Under the pieces are notes generated by a model, which saw only the letters and a program-made list of their open reading frames with translations, did no database searches and was not told the DNA's origin. A program made the translations under genes and the position numbers. From contig JAUPFV010000004.1 in assembly GCA_036936605.1 (NCBI GenBank), positions 285,552,009 to 285,616,008 on the forward strand: 64,000 nucleotides of DNA, read 5' to 3'. Below are positions 33,130 to 44,010 of the stretch, piece by piece. Source of the stretch: Limnanthes douglasii subsp. nivea. Lineage: Eukaryota > Streptophyta > Magnoliopsida > Brassicales > Limnanthaceae. Position 1 is the stretch's first letter. Every line of letters starts with the position of its first letter.

Positions 33130-34432
33130 CTGGAAAATGGTCGGCACCGATGATGCACAACAAGATACCATTCTTTCTTGAATACAAGGATAATGTGGTG
33201 TTCAACGTCTTCGTCGGTCAAGTAAATATCAACTTATTATATGTTTTTGGTAGTTAAGTTTTAATTTGTATGTTTTCTTACTTATTGTTTTATTTACAGT
33301 CGCGCAGTTCTTTAGGCGTACATGCACATTATAATGTCCTACATATGTGGGACTTCAGCTCTTAGTCAGAGGTGCAACGCCACTTAGCTCGTACTTCCTT
33401 TATACCACTCATTGCTCACTTGAATCAGTACTTCACGCATTCTGTACTAAATAAGGCATTTGTCGAGCGTTCGGATAAGGAGACCAACACATTCCACTTC
33501 AGCTTCGGGGAGATGACCATCACCTTATATGATGTTAGCTGCATTACAGGTCTCCTTGTAGTTGGTAGGTCCTTGAATGTGGTTACGGCCACATGCATGG
33601 AAAAGTTTAGGTATTATGCGAGCATATTAGGACTGATGTTGAGGAGGTCCGCGCAGAGCTGGAGTCCACAAAAGGTGTTGGGTTCAAGATAAAATGGTTG
33701 TGGGAGACATATACCAAGGACTGCTACCTTGAGCAGACTGACGATGATACTGCCCGCTAAGTATCACGAGCGTACCTGATGTTCTTATTTAGGTGTATCA
33801 TATTTACGGACACTAATCAGAAGAGTGTGAAGGTTGGGTACCTATACGGGTTGGAGAACATGGACTCGAGTTTATGGATTATAGTATGGGGGACTAGTGC
33901 ATTGGCCTTTCTATTCTGTGCTTTGGAAAATTCTTCAAAAGCATCAAAGCATAACCTATACGGATTTGTTGTCATGCTAGACTGTTGGATATACGATCAC
34001 TTTCCCGCATTGAAAACCCCAGAGAACCCATACTACATATTGAGGCATCTGAGGATTGTTAGGTGGCTATCCAAGAGGATAGTAGGATTGAACGTCCGCC
34101 CAAATCAATGATGTGTTCGCTTCTATCGGATCAGAATGAGAAGGATGTAAGCAACCACTTTTATAAGTAATTTATCTTTTACTTATTCATATATTTTTTC
34201 TAATTAAATGTTATATTATTTTGTTTTACATGTCGTGTTCCAGATATACGAGCACATTAGGGTCCAGTTCCTCATCCAGGAAATCTGCACCATGGCTTAT
34301 CCACTGAGGATGATGAGCACGGTAGAGGGATACATGTCCGATCAAGTTATGCACCAGTTTGGACGGGTTCATGATGAACCCAAACGGCCAGTTATACCTA
34401 GGCCTGGATACAAGAAGGGAGATCTTGTTTGA
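33130..34432 (+). pseudogene. Plant mobile domain protein
   Basis: The pieces are a first exon near 33150-33222 ending at GTAAATATC, then 33372-33692 (HLARTSFIPLIAHLNQYF, FHFSFGEMTITLYDVSCITG), then after a frame change 33779-34111 (GYLYGLENMDSSLWIIVWGT, ENPYYILRHLRIVRW). A likely intron runs from about GTAAGCAACC (34148) to TTCCAG (34243), followed by QIYEHIRVQFLIQEICTMAY. The FGEMTITLYDVSCITGL motif is diagnostic of the plant mobile domain, found both in host MAIN/MAIL proteins and in transposons. A stop sits just before HLARTS and frame changes follow. Confidence 0.85.
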
Positions 34433-35040
34433 TACACTTGGTGTGAGAGTGTTTGGCTAGATTAGCGTCATCACTTACCTCCCGAGGAGCGCTTGACCGT
34501 TATCGTTGATACTTATAAGTGATCGATGACAAACACACATAAGGAGTATTTGGCTCAGTATGGTTGGTACGTGATTACCCCACATGCGCGCACTAGTGAT
34601 GATAGACTATTGGAGGAAGTTTGATCTTTGACCACCTTGCATATCCCACGAGATTTAGAGGGTGCATTGTAGTGGAAATAACAAGTATTGGAGCTTTTTT
34701 CTCCTTAGCTAGTTTTCTTTCTTATTGGAATTTTTTGTTATGCTAGGTTGATCTATGATTTCCTTTCTGTTTGTCTTTTGTATCGCATTCGACAATAGAT
34801 GATTTGAATTTTTCCTACATTATTATATTTTAAACTTGTTCTACTTTATTCTGATTTTCTTGTACTACCTTATACTCCCAACTTACCACAAACCTATAAC
34901 TTGTACTCGAAACTGACCATAAATATTATACTAAAATTTCTTCATAAACTAAGAATTTTACTAGCCATAAACCAATCTCATATGTAGACATAAACTTTGA
35001 ATAAAACTAACAAAAAACTAAGGCAAAAAATTGGAAAACG
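34433..35040. other. MULE internal spacer
   Basis: Broken continuation of the mobile-domain reading frame to about 34670 (stops throughout), then AT-rich non-coding sequence. Confidence 0.5.
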
Positions 35041-35044
35041 AAAA

Positions 35045-35310
35045 AAACATAAGTATTTTGCACCATGAGAGTTGAGTTATGAGAAATAATGGTGCAAACT
35101 ATTATGCACTCATGGTGCAAACGAGTGTGCACCATCGTTTTGTCTTACTCTGCACTGATGGTGCCAGGCACCGACCGTGGCCCATTACACGTCGGTGCCT
35201 ACCACTGTTGGTGCCAAGTCGTGGGCACCATCGATGCAACCTACTCTACGATGATGATGTCTTGTTTTTACACCATTAGTGCACAGGGTGGTGCACCGGT
35301 GGTGCCAATT
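35045..35310. repeat. Cluster of TGGTGC / GCACCA words with hairpin potential
   Basis: At least ten TGGTGC or GCACCA hexamers occur in about 260 bp (for example ATGGTGCAAAC, GTGTGCACCAT, GGTGCCAGGCACC, GGTGCACCGGTGGTGCC), forming several short palindromes. The composition is GC-rich amid AT-rich DNA. The hexamer theme recurs at 38823-38992. Confidence 0.8.
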
Positions 35311-35464
35311 TTTCGTCAATTTTTTGCCCGCTTTCTACTTGTCACCAAAATAAAATCTTTCTCAATCATTCCCCTCAATCTTTAAATTAACTCTTCTATA
35401 AAATCCTACTGTCTTGCCTTATTCTAAACACACAATTCATCTTTCTCTTATAAATTGCATCAAT

Positions 35465-35884
35465 ATGAAGTGGAGCATGTTTGACGATGCTCTTCTACTC
35501 AAAAATACAAAACATGTGAAGTTTACTTAGTCGAATGAGTTCTTTGATGAAGTGTTTTGTATGATTTATTTTCATGTACGGCGGAATGCATATCCTCCCT
35601 CGCGTAGCCGTGAAAATGTAGCAACAAGATGCAGGTATATTACAAGTGGAGCAATGTTTTTGGTGTTTAACCAGCCACCAGATATTAAGAATGAAGCATC
35701 TTACTCATTTGGTTTAATAATCACTGACAATTTGTCCAAAGATATGATGCAATATCGGAAGGATCGACTCACCTTAAAGGATAAAAACTACGTAGTCTTA
35801 CTGAAAGCGGAGCCTATGATTTCGATTAATTTTATATTATATGTTAAGTCATGCAGCATTGATTTATCTTTAATTTTGTATTGA
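35465..35884 (+). CDS. Unknown small protein gene inside the MULE
   Basis: A TCTTATAAATTGC box at about 35447 precedes ATG at 35465 (MKWSMFDDALLLK...), which meets a stop at 35528; the frame is then open from ATG 35552 to 35884 (110 codons: MFCMIYFHVRRNAYPPSRSR..., GLIITDNLSKDMMQYRKD). I do not recognise a domain. It could be the amino-terminal exon of a MULE accessory gene broken by one stop, or a chance frame. Confidence 0.35.
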
Positions 35885-36429
35885 AATTACAAGTCATCGT
35901 TGTTCCTTTTATGAAATTTTATGAAATTATAAACTTGTAGTATATTTTTTTATCTTTATTATAAATACGAACACAACATATTAAGTATGAACGTAACATA
36001 TTAAGTACAAACACAACATATTCCAAAACTGAAGTATAATAAGTTTGAAGTAATACATATATGAAGTACAAAATAACATTAGCCAACTAAATAAATTCAT
36101 TTGAATCAATTACTTATGGGAATGAACTAATTTGCTTTCGACTTTCGACCTCCACGTTTGTCTTATAGCGACTAAGTAATCGTAATTCCCAAGTGGAAGC
36201 ATCATCTCTATGAAATGCATTACATGTATGATGTATATGTGCACATGAATAATCAGCGGCAGTAGATAACTATAAAAACAATTTATAGTTATAATATGAA
36301 TGTTGATATTTAGTGTACTAAAAAACATAAGAATTGGACAAACGATTTACATTAATGTAATGGTTATTATCAACAAAACCAGACTCAATTTAAACTCGTT
36401 TGGACATCTAAGGGGTGCACCTCGCAGGG

Positions 36430-38300
36430 GTAGAAAAGTTTAGCTGCAACTGTGAGATCCCATTTGTGATACAAAATGAACAATACATTGAAACCTTTTT
36501 GGAATCGTTATACCCATATCTGGTATTGTCATCCAATAATGTGTGGCAGATAGTGTTTCATAATAGTTTATACTTTCAGCTACCTTCATATATTCTTCTC
36601 TACCATTATATATCTTGCTATCTACCTCATAATTCTCTATTAGTTCATTGTAAATGTCCAACCTAAATACCTCACAACCTTCTTGATGACCATATAACAC
36701 ATATGAAACTGCACGATATCAATAATAGCGATCAGGCTACCGTCGTTTATGCCAGTTATAAACGGAATAAAGTGTGTCAAAAACCATCGTAAGTATCCAT
36801 TTGGATCGTGTATCAATTGTTTTCCACCCACAACAGATCATCATACGATATTGTTCAAAAGAGATGCAATCAAAGAACTAAAAAGTAATTTAGGCACAAT
36901 TGCATGAATCGTATTAGCACTTGGAACTTGCAGTAACTTTTGGAGTTTTTAATGGGTTTGACATCGAAGCTTCGCTGGCTTTATCAGCTGCATCCACATG
37001 TTTCCAGTGACATTAACAAATACTTTGTGTTTCACATGTGGACGACCGCGGTGTTTCTGCTTCTCCAATGGCTCTAATAGCGAGGATGTCTCCGGGTAAA
37101 CAATTTCAAATCATTTCTTGTAAATGTGTCTTATATAAATTTCGCCTCTTGTCTCTATAACATCAATTACAAGTTTATCCAGATTTTTTTTAGAATCTTA
37201 ATCGTTGTTTGGTTCGTATGGGGATATATTTCTAACCTCCTACAATGGTCGTGAAATACTTCTAAAGGCACAACGTTTCCATTATTACTCCACTCATGAA
37301 TCTGGTGATAGCACGATATATCGTGTGTAGATCTTATAGAGCACATGCAAGCGTCATCTGTTGTATCATGTTTAACATCCACCCCAAATCTAATAGAAAT
37401 TTTCTCATAATCTTTCACACTTCCTAATTCACTAAGAAAGATTTCTAACGTTGTGTGGGAAACCTTACCTCGAATTTATGTTATGCTATGTAACGACTCT
37501 TTTCAAAAGAAGATCTAATTGTGTAATATTGGATTTCGAAAAGTGAATTCACCATTGCCCAAAATAACTCCAAGTTTAGTTTTATCATACGTAGGTAACA
37601 CTTCAAGTTAGAATGCGTGCTCTCGACCCGGTTACTCTTCTGTGTCCCAAATACATGAACTTGTTCGTTTTCCAAACAACAAATTTATCAGTGTATTTTT
37701 CAAGCCATGACTTTTTAGTGTATTTAATTGCAATAGGGTATTATTTGTAGTCAAACTGCATCTCAATCCTAGCATGATCGATTTCAATTACTGATGTCGG
37801 GTACGTTATCTTTTTCCAAGAAGAAACAAACTTTACATGATCGTTTTTCTCAGGGAAATACTGATGTCGCGTACGCATATGTTATGTCGTTGATAACCAT
37901 TTGTATCAATTGTTTTCCACCCTGTACGTTTTGGTTTATCCACCAACGACATGACATATGCATTATCTTTGGGAAGACTTCTTCAAGTGCGTTCATTAGT
38001 GCTAAATATATGTCAGTCAAAATCACAAATGGTTATTCAATCCCATGAGCGAAATTTAACGACTTCAAACTTTCTAATACCCATTTGAAGTTATTTAATT
38101 TCTCATCAGACATGAAAGCAAAAGCAGCATAGTAAGTCAAACTAGTAGATGTCACGCCTATTATATCAAACAACAACATCCCATATCTTATGATCTTGTA
38201 GGTGCTATCCATGATCAACACTATTGTAAATGTCTATAATAGATCAACACTAACTGGATGCGCAAAAAATATATCAGTAATGACTTGCCCATCGTCTTCA
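36430..38300 (-). pseudogene. Mutator-like transposase with SWIM and C-terminal OTU-like domain
   Basis: The minus strand shows, from right to left, the DDE core start VLIMDSTYKII...GVTSTSLTYYAAFAFMS (38221-38033), TDIYLALMNALEEVFP (about 38000), VFGTQKSNRVESTHSNLKCY (37675-37481), a SWIM-like C-x-C-x5-H-x3-C (CMCSIRSTHDISC, 37418-37167) and an OTU-like C-terminal part (PFITGINDGS..., HYWMTIPDMG, 36831-36440) as found in some plant MULE transposases. The predicted OTU catalytic region is scrambled by a frameshift near 36700. The gene is broken at several points. Confidence 0.85.
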
Positions 38301-38822
38301 CCAGATTTATGCCATTCGTAATAATTATGCCTTTTCAGCTCTCCCAACAGAATTTCGAACTCTCATGATTGTGAATCCCACAAAAAACTTCTAACTTCCA
38401 TTGATCTGGTTCGACTAACGACCCATTTTAGCTCGAATGGACAACCAATTTTGTTGGTTCCCGTCGACTTTATTTACGATCTTTTTCAGCCACTGTTGGA
38501 ATATACTTTCCCGACCTCTCGCACTGAAAAATTATCCGAGGATTTTTTTTTCTATTCTCTATATTATCACATCATTTTAGGTTGATAGCCAAACTGTTAT
38601 CTTTTATAGTCTTCTTGACCCACTTAACCAATGTTTCTTGCGTATAATACTTAATCATGAAAAATACGTGAGTATAGTTAGTAGCGAAAGCTTCATTGGA
38701 TCAATGTGCAACATATGCTCCCTAATTACCAAAATAAAAAATCCAACCCGTAGTTAGAAGGACCAAAATATAGATGACTTAAATAGGTTAAAATAGAGGT
38801 TCGGAGGGCCGAAAAGACGATT

Positions 38823-38992
38823 TTGTGTGGCCATACACCACCGGTTCAGAGCCTTTGAACCGGTGGCGCATGGCCACAAAACTGGTGGTCATATACCATT
38901 AATACCACCAGTTCCAGGCACCTGAACCGGTTCAGGGTTGCCTATGCACCATTGGTTCTAGGGGATAAAATCGATGGTGCGTAGGCAACCCG
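38823..38992. repeat. Three consecutive palindromes near the right MULE end
   Basis: The first (38823-38880) pairs TTTGTGTGGCCATACACC...CCGGTTCA with TGAACCGGTGG...GCATGGCCACAAAA around a 7-nt loop. The second pairs ACTGGTGG with CCACCAGT. The third pairs GTTGCCTATGCACCAT with ATGGTGCGTAGGCAAC. Each could extrude as a hairpin. They lie about 420 bp inside the right terminal repeat. Confidence 0.9.
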
Positions 38993-39409
38993 GGACCAAA
39001 AAACATTTTTGTTACCTTCTCCGCCGATTCCACCTCCTTCTCCGGCGATTCAAAATCCTTCTCCGGCGACATATTCTCCTCTCTCCCCTCTGGTGATATC
39101 AACTCCTCCATGTTAAATAAGTGGTTGAATGATCTTGAGGCTAGTTTGAATGTTTAAGTTGATTTTGAAGAACTTTACAAAATTATACCAATATGAAGTT
39201 TTATCTAGTAAATCTTAGTGTGTGTTTTGTCAAGTTAGCCAAATAGGTTGTTTTATGTTTTGGGTCTATTAATTTAGTGTGTTTTTTACTTAATTGTAAT
39301 TTTGTAATTAAATGGATGTTGGAGGGTAATTTCGTACAAAACAATCAAACTAAAATCAAATACGTTTTTAGGTAAACTTAGATTGGTTTTGGATATGTAT
39401 AACCTGGCC

Positions 39410-39716
39410 TTATAGATTATCATCAAAATCCAAGAACTTTAAGATTCGACACAAAATATATTGTGGATTACTACGTTATCGGCACACTAGTAAAGTTATA
39501 AAGCAATAAATCAGAGAAATGTGCTAATAAAGTTGTGCCTTGCTAAATTCTTTAAAAAACTTCTTTTGATCAACATGGTTCGAGAAATGCAGGTGTAGAT
39601 ATATCCCGACAATCCATTTGAATTTTTATAATAAAAATCTTCAAACTATAAACAATATTACTTTCGACAAAACAACCTTATCCAATCAAGGATAGCACAT
39701 TTCCGGTTAGCTGAAT
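39410..39716 (-). repeat. Tandem duplication, left copy, intron part beyond the MULE
   Basis: This aligns with 62070-62375 of the intact locus (GGATTACTACGTTATCGGCA, CATGGTTCGAGAAATGCAGG, CAATCAAGGATAGCAC). The match ends at about 39716, just inside the next exon, and unrelated sequence follows. The kinase core, transmembrane and LRR exons of this copy are therefore missing. Confidence 0.9.
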
Positions 39717-40139
39717 TTCTTTCTTTCTAACAATTACAATTCTACTATGAAAACATAATAGAATCTCAAAACATAAAGACCCGCACCCACACTTTTCTTT
39801 TTCTTTTTTGGTATAAAAAGATGTAAAATATATATAAAAGAAATTTACAATTTTTCCGAGAAGACTAATGTCTCAATATAAACCACTCAAGCCCAAGGGG
39901 TAACAAATGCAATGGAGAAAAAGAATAACTGTATTACAGGATAAGAATCATAATAGTGAGAAGTTCACTCTGGTGCCATTGAACCGGTATCTGAGATCTG
40001 AGATAACTCGATGGGAGATGCTAGAATTTGAGATCGTCGAGTTGCTGAAAATTTTGGCATTTCTTTCTCTCCAAATGTATTAGATGGTGGAGCGAAAGAC
40101 GGTTTTCCAAACATAGTACCTACCATTAGTAGAGGTATT

Positions 40140-40409
40140 TCAAGCGCTAGCTATAGCTAGCCAGCCATCCCAAGAGGAGGGAGAGGTGGGAAGGAGAATC
40201 TTATGGGCGAGGTTATCCCAAATAGAGCTGGAGAAATGACAGAGGATAAATAAGTTCTCAAGAGACTCCGGGCAGTTCGAGCAAAGAACGCAAGTAGGCA
40301 AGGTATCGAGCCTACAAGCTAGTAGCTTGTCCCGAGTTGAGAGTTTGTAATGAATGGCCATCCAAGTTATGAAAGAGTGCACGGGGATGGAGTATTTATG
40401 CCACACCAA
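40140..40409 (-). pseudogene. LINE zf-RVT domain
   Basis: The stretch WHKYSIPVHSFITWMAIHYK, LACRLDTLPTCVLCSNCPES and LENLFILCHFSSSIWDNL is a textbook plant LINE zf-RVT with C-x2-C (CVLC) and H/C downstream. It is open for 89 codons; flanking frames are broken. Confidence 0.9.
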
Positions 40410-40935
40410 GCGAGCCCGGGTGACTTTGTGATTATGGGTTCTAAGGGCTTCGTAAGTGGTACTGATAGTAAAGTGGGGTTGGGATTTATTAGGGATCCAG
40501 AGAAATGTGTCATCAGTCTTAGAGGCAGAAGGGAGGGTGTTTAAGGAAGTGGTGATCTCGATGAGATAACTATGTAGCCATCTATTAGAGGCTCTAGCAT
40601 ATGAGGGCCAGACCTATATATTGTTGCTGCGTAAGTCAGCAACCTTCCTGATGTTCCGAAGGCAGGCAAGGTTTAAGATATTAGGGCTAAATCGGTTAAC
40701 GAACGAGTTTACAAAAATCCATGGGTCATGCCAGATGTAAGTATCAATGTCATTACCAACAATAACTTTATAAAGAGGAGAGGCCTGCTTTTGGAGCTTG
40801 AGGATCTTTTTCCAACTCCAGCTAGCGTTGGCAGGGGTTGGGAGGTTCTAAATGCTTTTATTTTTTTTCTTTTCCTCGATAATCCATTGGGTCCACATTA
40901 AGTTCTTATTATTCGTAAGAATGGACCAGAATAAC

Positions 40936-41654
40936 TTAAGGGACACCTAGATATCGGACGGGGAAAGAGCCCTCGCTGAAACCGAAGAGGTTTGGGATGT
41001 CAATCTTAGTATTGGACGCGATCCTAGAGAAGTAGATTTGGCTTTTGGTTGGGTTTAAAAGAAGACCAGAGATGGTCGTAAACTCAAGTAATCCATCACG
41101 AATCAGGCGGATCAAATGAGTGTTGGCTCTACAAAAAATCATGAGGTCGTCCGCAAAGCATAAGTTGATAATTTTAATGTTGTGACATTTCCAATGAAAG
41201 CCAAAGGATAGATCTTGACTCTTCTCCTGAAGGATGCTAGAGAGGGCCTGCATAACAATAACAAAAATATAAAGGGACACGGGGTCCCCTTGGCAGAGAT
41301 CCCTAGCCCCTGGAAAGTAACCCGTAGGCTTTCTATTGATGCAGACAGAGAAGAAAAGGGTGGTAATGCATTGAATAATCAAGTTAATCATGGTCATAGG
41401 GAAGTTCATGAAACAAGGATATCAAGTGTAGTCTCTCATCTAATGTTATCGAATTCCTTCAAGAGGTCAATCTTAAGGGCGCATCTAGGCTCTTTTTGAT
41501 TGGTCTGATAGTCATGTAGGAGGTTCTGGGTCAGGAGAATATTATCACAAATAGAGCATCCCAAAAGAAAAGTAGATTGAAAGGGGTCAATCAGTGAGGG
41601 GAGGGCGGGCTTAATCCTGTTAGCAATGATTTTGGATAATTTTATATGTAACAT
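40936..41654 (-). pseudogene. LINE reverse transcriptase palm
   Basis: Two open pieces, 41654-41436 (IANRIKPALPSLIDPFQSTF, LLKEFDNI) and 41409-40936 (CQGDPVSLYIFVIVMQALS, CFADDLMIFCRAN, SGLLLNPTKSQIYF), cover the fingers-palm region. FADD is intact. A frameshift separates the pieces and conserved RQGDPLSP has changed to CQGDPVSL. Confidence 0.9.
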
Positions 41655-42437
41655 TACAGCAAGAGATGAGACGATAGTCGGAGGGTGATGAAGGGGAGTC
41701 AGACTTCGGGATAAGAGCCGTTAGAGATTTGTTCTAATCGGGGTTCATTTGTCCTTTGAGGAAGAAATTTTTAACCCCCCAGCACAAATATCTGGACCTA
41801 CAGTAGTCCAACAGGATTTAAAAAACCTCGCGCTGAAGCCAACATGACCAGGGGATTTGTCGCTATTAATGGCGAATAAAGCGGTTTTAATCTCATCATA
41901 TACGACGGGTTTGGTCTACTCCTCCTGAAGGCTAGGTGCAACCAAGGAATGGATGAGGGTAGCAATTCGTCTGGGTCCCGGGTAATTATCCTTACTCGGG
42001 GAGCCCAAGAGGTTGAGGAAGTGGTTGTGGAAAGCGGAGGAGATAGTATGGGGGTTGGAGCTAGCGAGGCCTTCCGGGGTCGTTATCGTAAGGATCTTAT
42101 TTTTTGCCCAACGAGCCTAGAAACTGTTGTGAAAGAACTTGGAGTTCATGTCCCCAAGTTTGAGCCAGGATTCTTTGAACTTTTGCTTCAGGATGAATTC
42201 CACGGCGTGATTGTAGAAAATTTAGGAATTGGCGGTCGCTCTCTCGATGGATATAAGGGTTCTATCAGAATAGTTTGTGGAAAAGTTTTCATGAGCTAAG
42301 GCTAGGGGAAAATGAGCCTCATCGACTCTATGGTTGATGTCTCTAAAGTCTTTTTTATTAAGGGAGTCAAGAGAAGGGATAATTTTAGTCAGCTTAAGAA
42401 CAATGGCCTTCATAGGGTTTTCATTACAAGGCAGATT
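41655..42437 (-). pseudogene. LINE linker and fingers region, decayed
   Basis: This lies between endonuclease and palm. Only short minus-strand pieces survive (42413-42222, LKLTKIIPSLDSLNKKDFRD). Plus-strand open frames here (41949-42299, 42312-42680) are shadows without domain features. Confidence 0.6.
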
Positions 42438-43232
42438 CTAACTAGTGGAAACCAGGTCTTGGAAGCTTGGATGGTTCTTCCACATATTGAAGTATTTAAA
42501 GGATTTATGGATGGTAAGGATGGGGATTATAAGATAGATAATGATCGGAGTATGGTCAGGGTTGCGATGAAGGTCAAAATGGGCCGAAGAGTTGGGGAAG
42601 GAGTCATCCCAAGGGCCATTTACAAGGGCCCTATCAATCCTCGAGGAAATAAGGTTGTCGATTTGACGGTTAAACCATGAGAACTGAAATCCGGAGGAGC
42701 GGACATCGTCAAGGTCACAGGTTCGGAAACACTCATTCAACGACGTAATGGAACTATTCCAGTGAGAGTCTAAATTAGATCATTCGCGGGGGATTCAAGT
42801 AGCATTGATGTCCCAAAAAAAGATCCATGGGTTGGAACAAAGGGTTTAAGCAGTGGAGCAAAGGTTGCTCCAAAGGTGGTGCTGATAAAATGGCTCATTG
42901 AAGTCGTAAACAGCAGTAAGATTGAAGACAATGTTTTGAGTGATTGAGTTAATTTCACAATATAAAGTCTAGGCGGTGGATTTTCTAATAGTAATGTTAT
43001 AGATGTTTGGGTTCCAAGCAATCCAAATTCTTCTAAGGCGGTGGCAATTATGGTTTGTAAGGAATCGCCAATAGGGCAGCATGGTGCCCATAATGGGGGT
43101 GACGGTGTCAATATTAACTTTGGTCTCAAGCAGACAAATAGTATTAATGCTATTTGTGAACACAAAATCGCAAACATATTTTTGACGCACAGGGTCATTT
43201 AAACTTGTAACATTCCAACATGCAATTCTCAT
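42438..43232 (-). pseudogene. LINE endonuclease
   Basis: The ATG at 43232 begins MRIACWNVTSLNDPVRQKYV with LLETKVN, the N and E of the AP-endonuclease fold. After a frame change the C-terminal half at 42740-42438 contains DLDDVRSSGFQFSWFNRQ and RNPDHTPIII with the catalytic DH. Multiple frameshifts lie between. Confidence 0.88.
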
Positions 43233-43431
43233 AAATAAATATTTATATATTTAAAGATTGGAAAAGACTAGTACAACATTGGGGAGTCCTCATAATGATA
43301 AAAAAAACTAGTGCAACCGCAATACTTGCGGCTTGAGGTCTTGGTAATGTTATTTCCGTTGATGAAGGTTCTCCTTCATTGTGTCCAATCTGCGATGCGG
43401 CTGAGCTATTGCTAGCGATGACAAGGCTTTT

Positions 43432-43436
43432 GGTCC
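43432..43436. repeat. Target-site duplication GGTCC, left
   Basis: GGTCC immediately precedes the 5' LTR and is repeated at 53972-53976 after the 3' LTR. Confidence 0.95.
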
Positions 43437-43937
43437 TGATGAGTCCGAATTCGAAGAGCTCCCCGGAAGGGTAGTCCAAAGTAAAACTCCCCGAAAATCG
43501 GACAGACTCCAAGACTATAATCCGAACAGGACTGATTGAACCGGACAGGAGATTTTGAACACTGCAAGCATAAGGCAGTTCAAACTATGACTAAAGTACT
43601 AAAATACCTAAATACTATCTGACTAAGCTGTCTATTCATCTGCTTAAACTTCATGGGTCTTTAAACATGACCCGGGTCCATAAAACTTGACCCGAAAGCC
43701 CATAAGGGCCCAAAAAATCATACTATAAATACCCAACCACCAGCATTAACTAGGGGTAAGAAAAATTAACTGCTGCCAGGCTGCTTAATTCTCTCCACCA
43801 TTGAAACACTTTGAAACACCCTGAAATATCTTAAAACACCCCTAAACACCACCACACCACCGTGAAACACCCTTACACCGCCTTAAAACTCCACTTAAAA
43901 TTACCAGCCTACCCTCAGGCTACTTTTATCCTCACCA
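43437..43937 (+). repeat. 5' LTR
   Basis: 501 bp, starts TGATGAGTCC and ends CCTCACCA. A TATA box (TATAAAT, 43724-43730) is followed by a CA-rich R/U5 part with repeated GAAACACC-like words. It differs from the 3' LTR at two positions (A for G in GTTCAAACT, G for A in CCGTGAAAC). Confidence 0.97.
43724..43730 (+). promoter_or_regulatory. TATA box of the 5' LTR promoter
   Basis: TATAAAT in the context ACTATAAATACCC; transcription is expected to start about 30 nt downstream, near 43755. The same box lies at 53758-53764 in the 3' LTR. Confidence 0.8.
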
Positions 43938-43940
43938 AAT

Positions 43941-43958
43941 TGGCGACCACAGTGGGAG
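43941..43958 (+). promoter_or_regulatory. Primer-binding site, tRNA-Arg type
   Basis: TGGCGACCACAGTGGGAG starts three bases after the LTR. It is complementary to the 3' end (CTCCCACTGTGGTCG-CCA) of tRNA-Arg(UCG) as I recall it. Arginine tRNA priming is typical of Ogre/Tat-lineage elements. Confidence 0.75.
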
Positions 43959-44010
43959 GCGACGGTGCCTGAATCAAACATTCAAAACCAAGTAAAAGAA
44001 TTCTGTCCGA

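Larger units (their letters stand above)
32608..39409. mobile_element. MULE DNA transposon with plant mobile domain and OTU genes
   Basis: The ends form terminal inverted repeats: AGTTAGGCTATACATATCC at the left and the reverse complement GGCCAGGTTATACATATCC at the right, continuing with similar AATCTAAG sequence. An imperfect 9-11-bp target duplication flanks it, as usual for Mutator-like elements. Inside are a plant-mobile-domain gene (plus strand, left), a small unknown gene, and a Mutator-type transposase with SWIM and OTU parts (minus strand, right). All have breaks, so the copy is inactive. The insertion splits an intron of the left receptor-kinase copy. Confidence 0.85.
39790..43436 (-). 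mobile_element. Decayed L1-type LINE, ORF2 part, split by the gypsy insertion
   Basis: From right to left on the minus strand: end of ORF1 (43436-43240), endonuclease (43232-42438), reverse transcriptase (41654-40936), zf-RVT (40409-40140) and a 3' tail ending in GAAAAAGAAAAAG (about 39810-39796). The other half of ORF1 lies at 53977-56180, beyond the gypsy element, so the LINE was one unit of about 5.8 kb before that insertion. Confidence 0.85.

Noticed and set aside
41949..42680. Two plus-strand open frames of 116 and 122 codons
   Set aside because: They mirror the decayed minus-strand LINE ORF2 and have no domain of their own.
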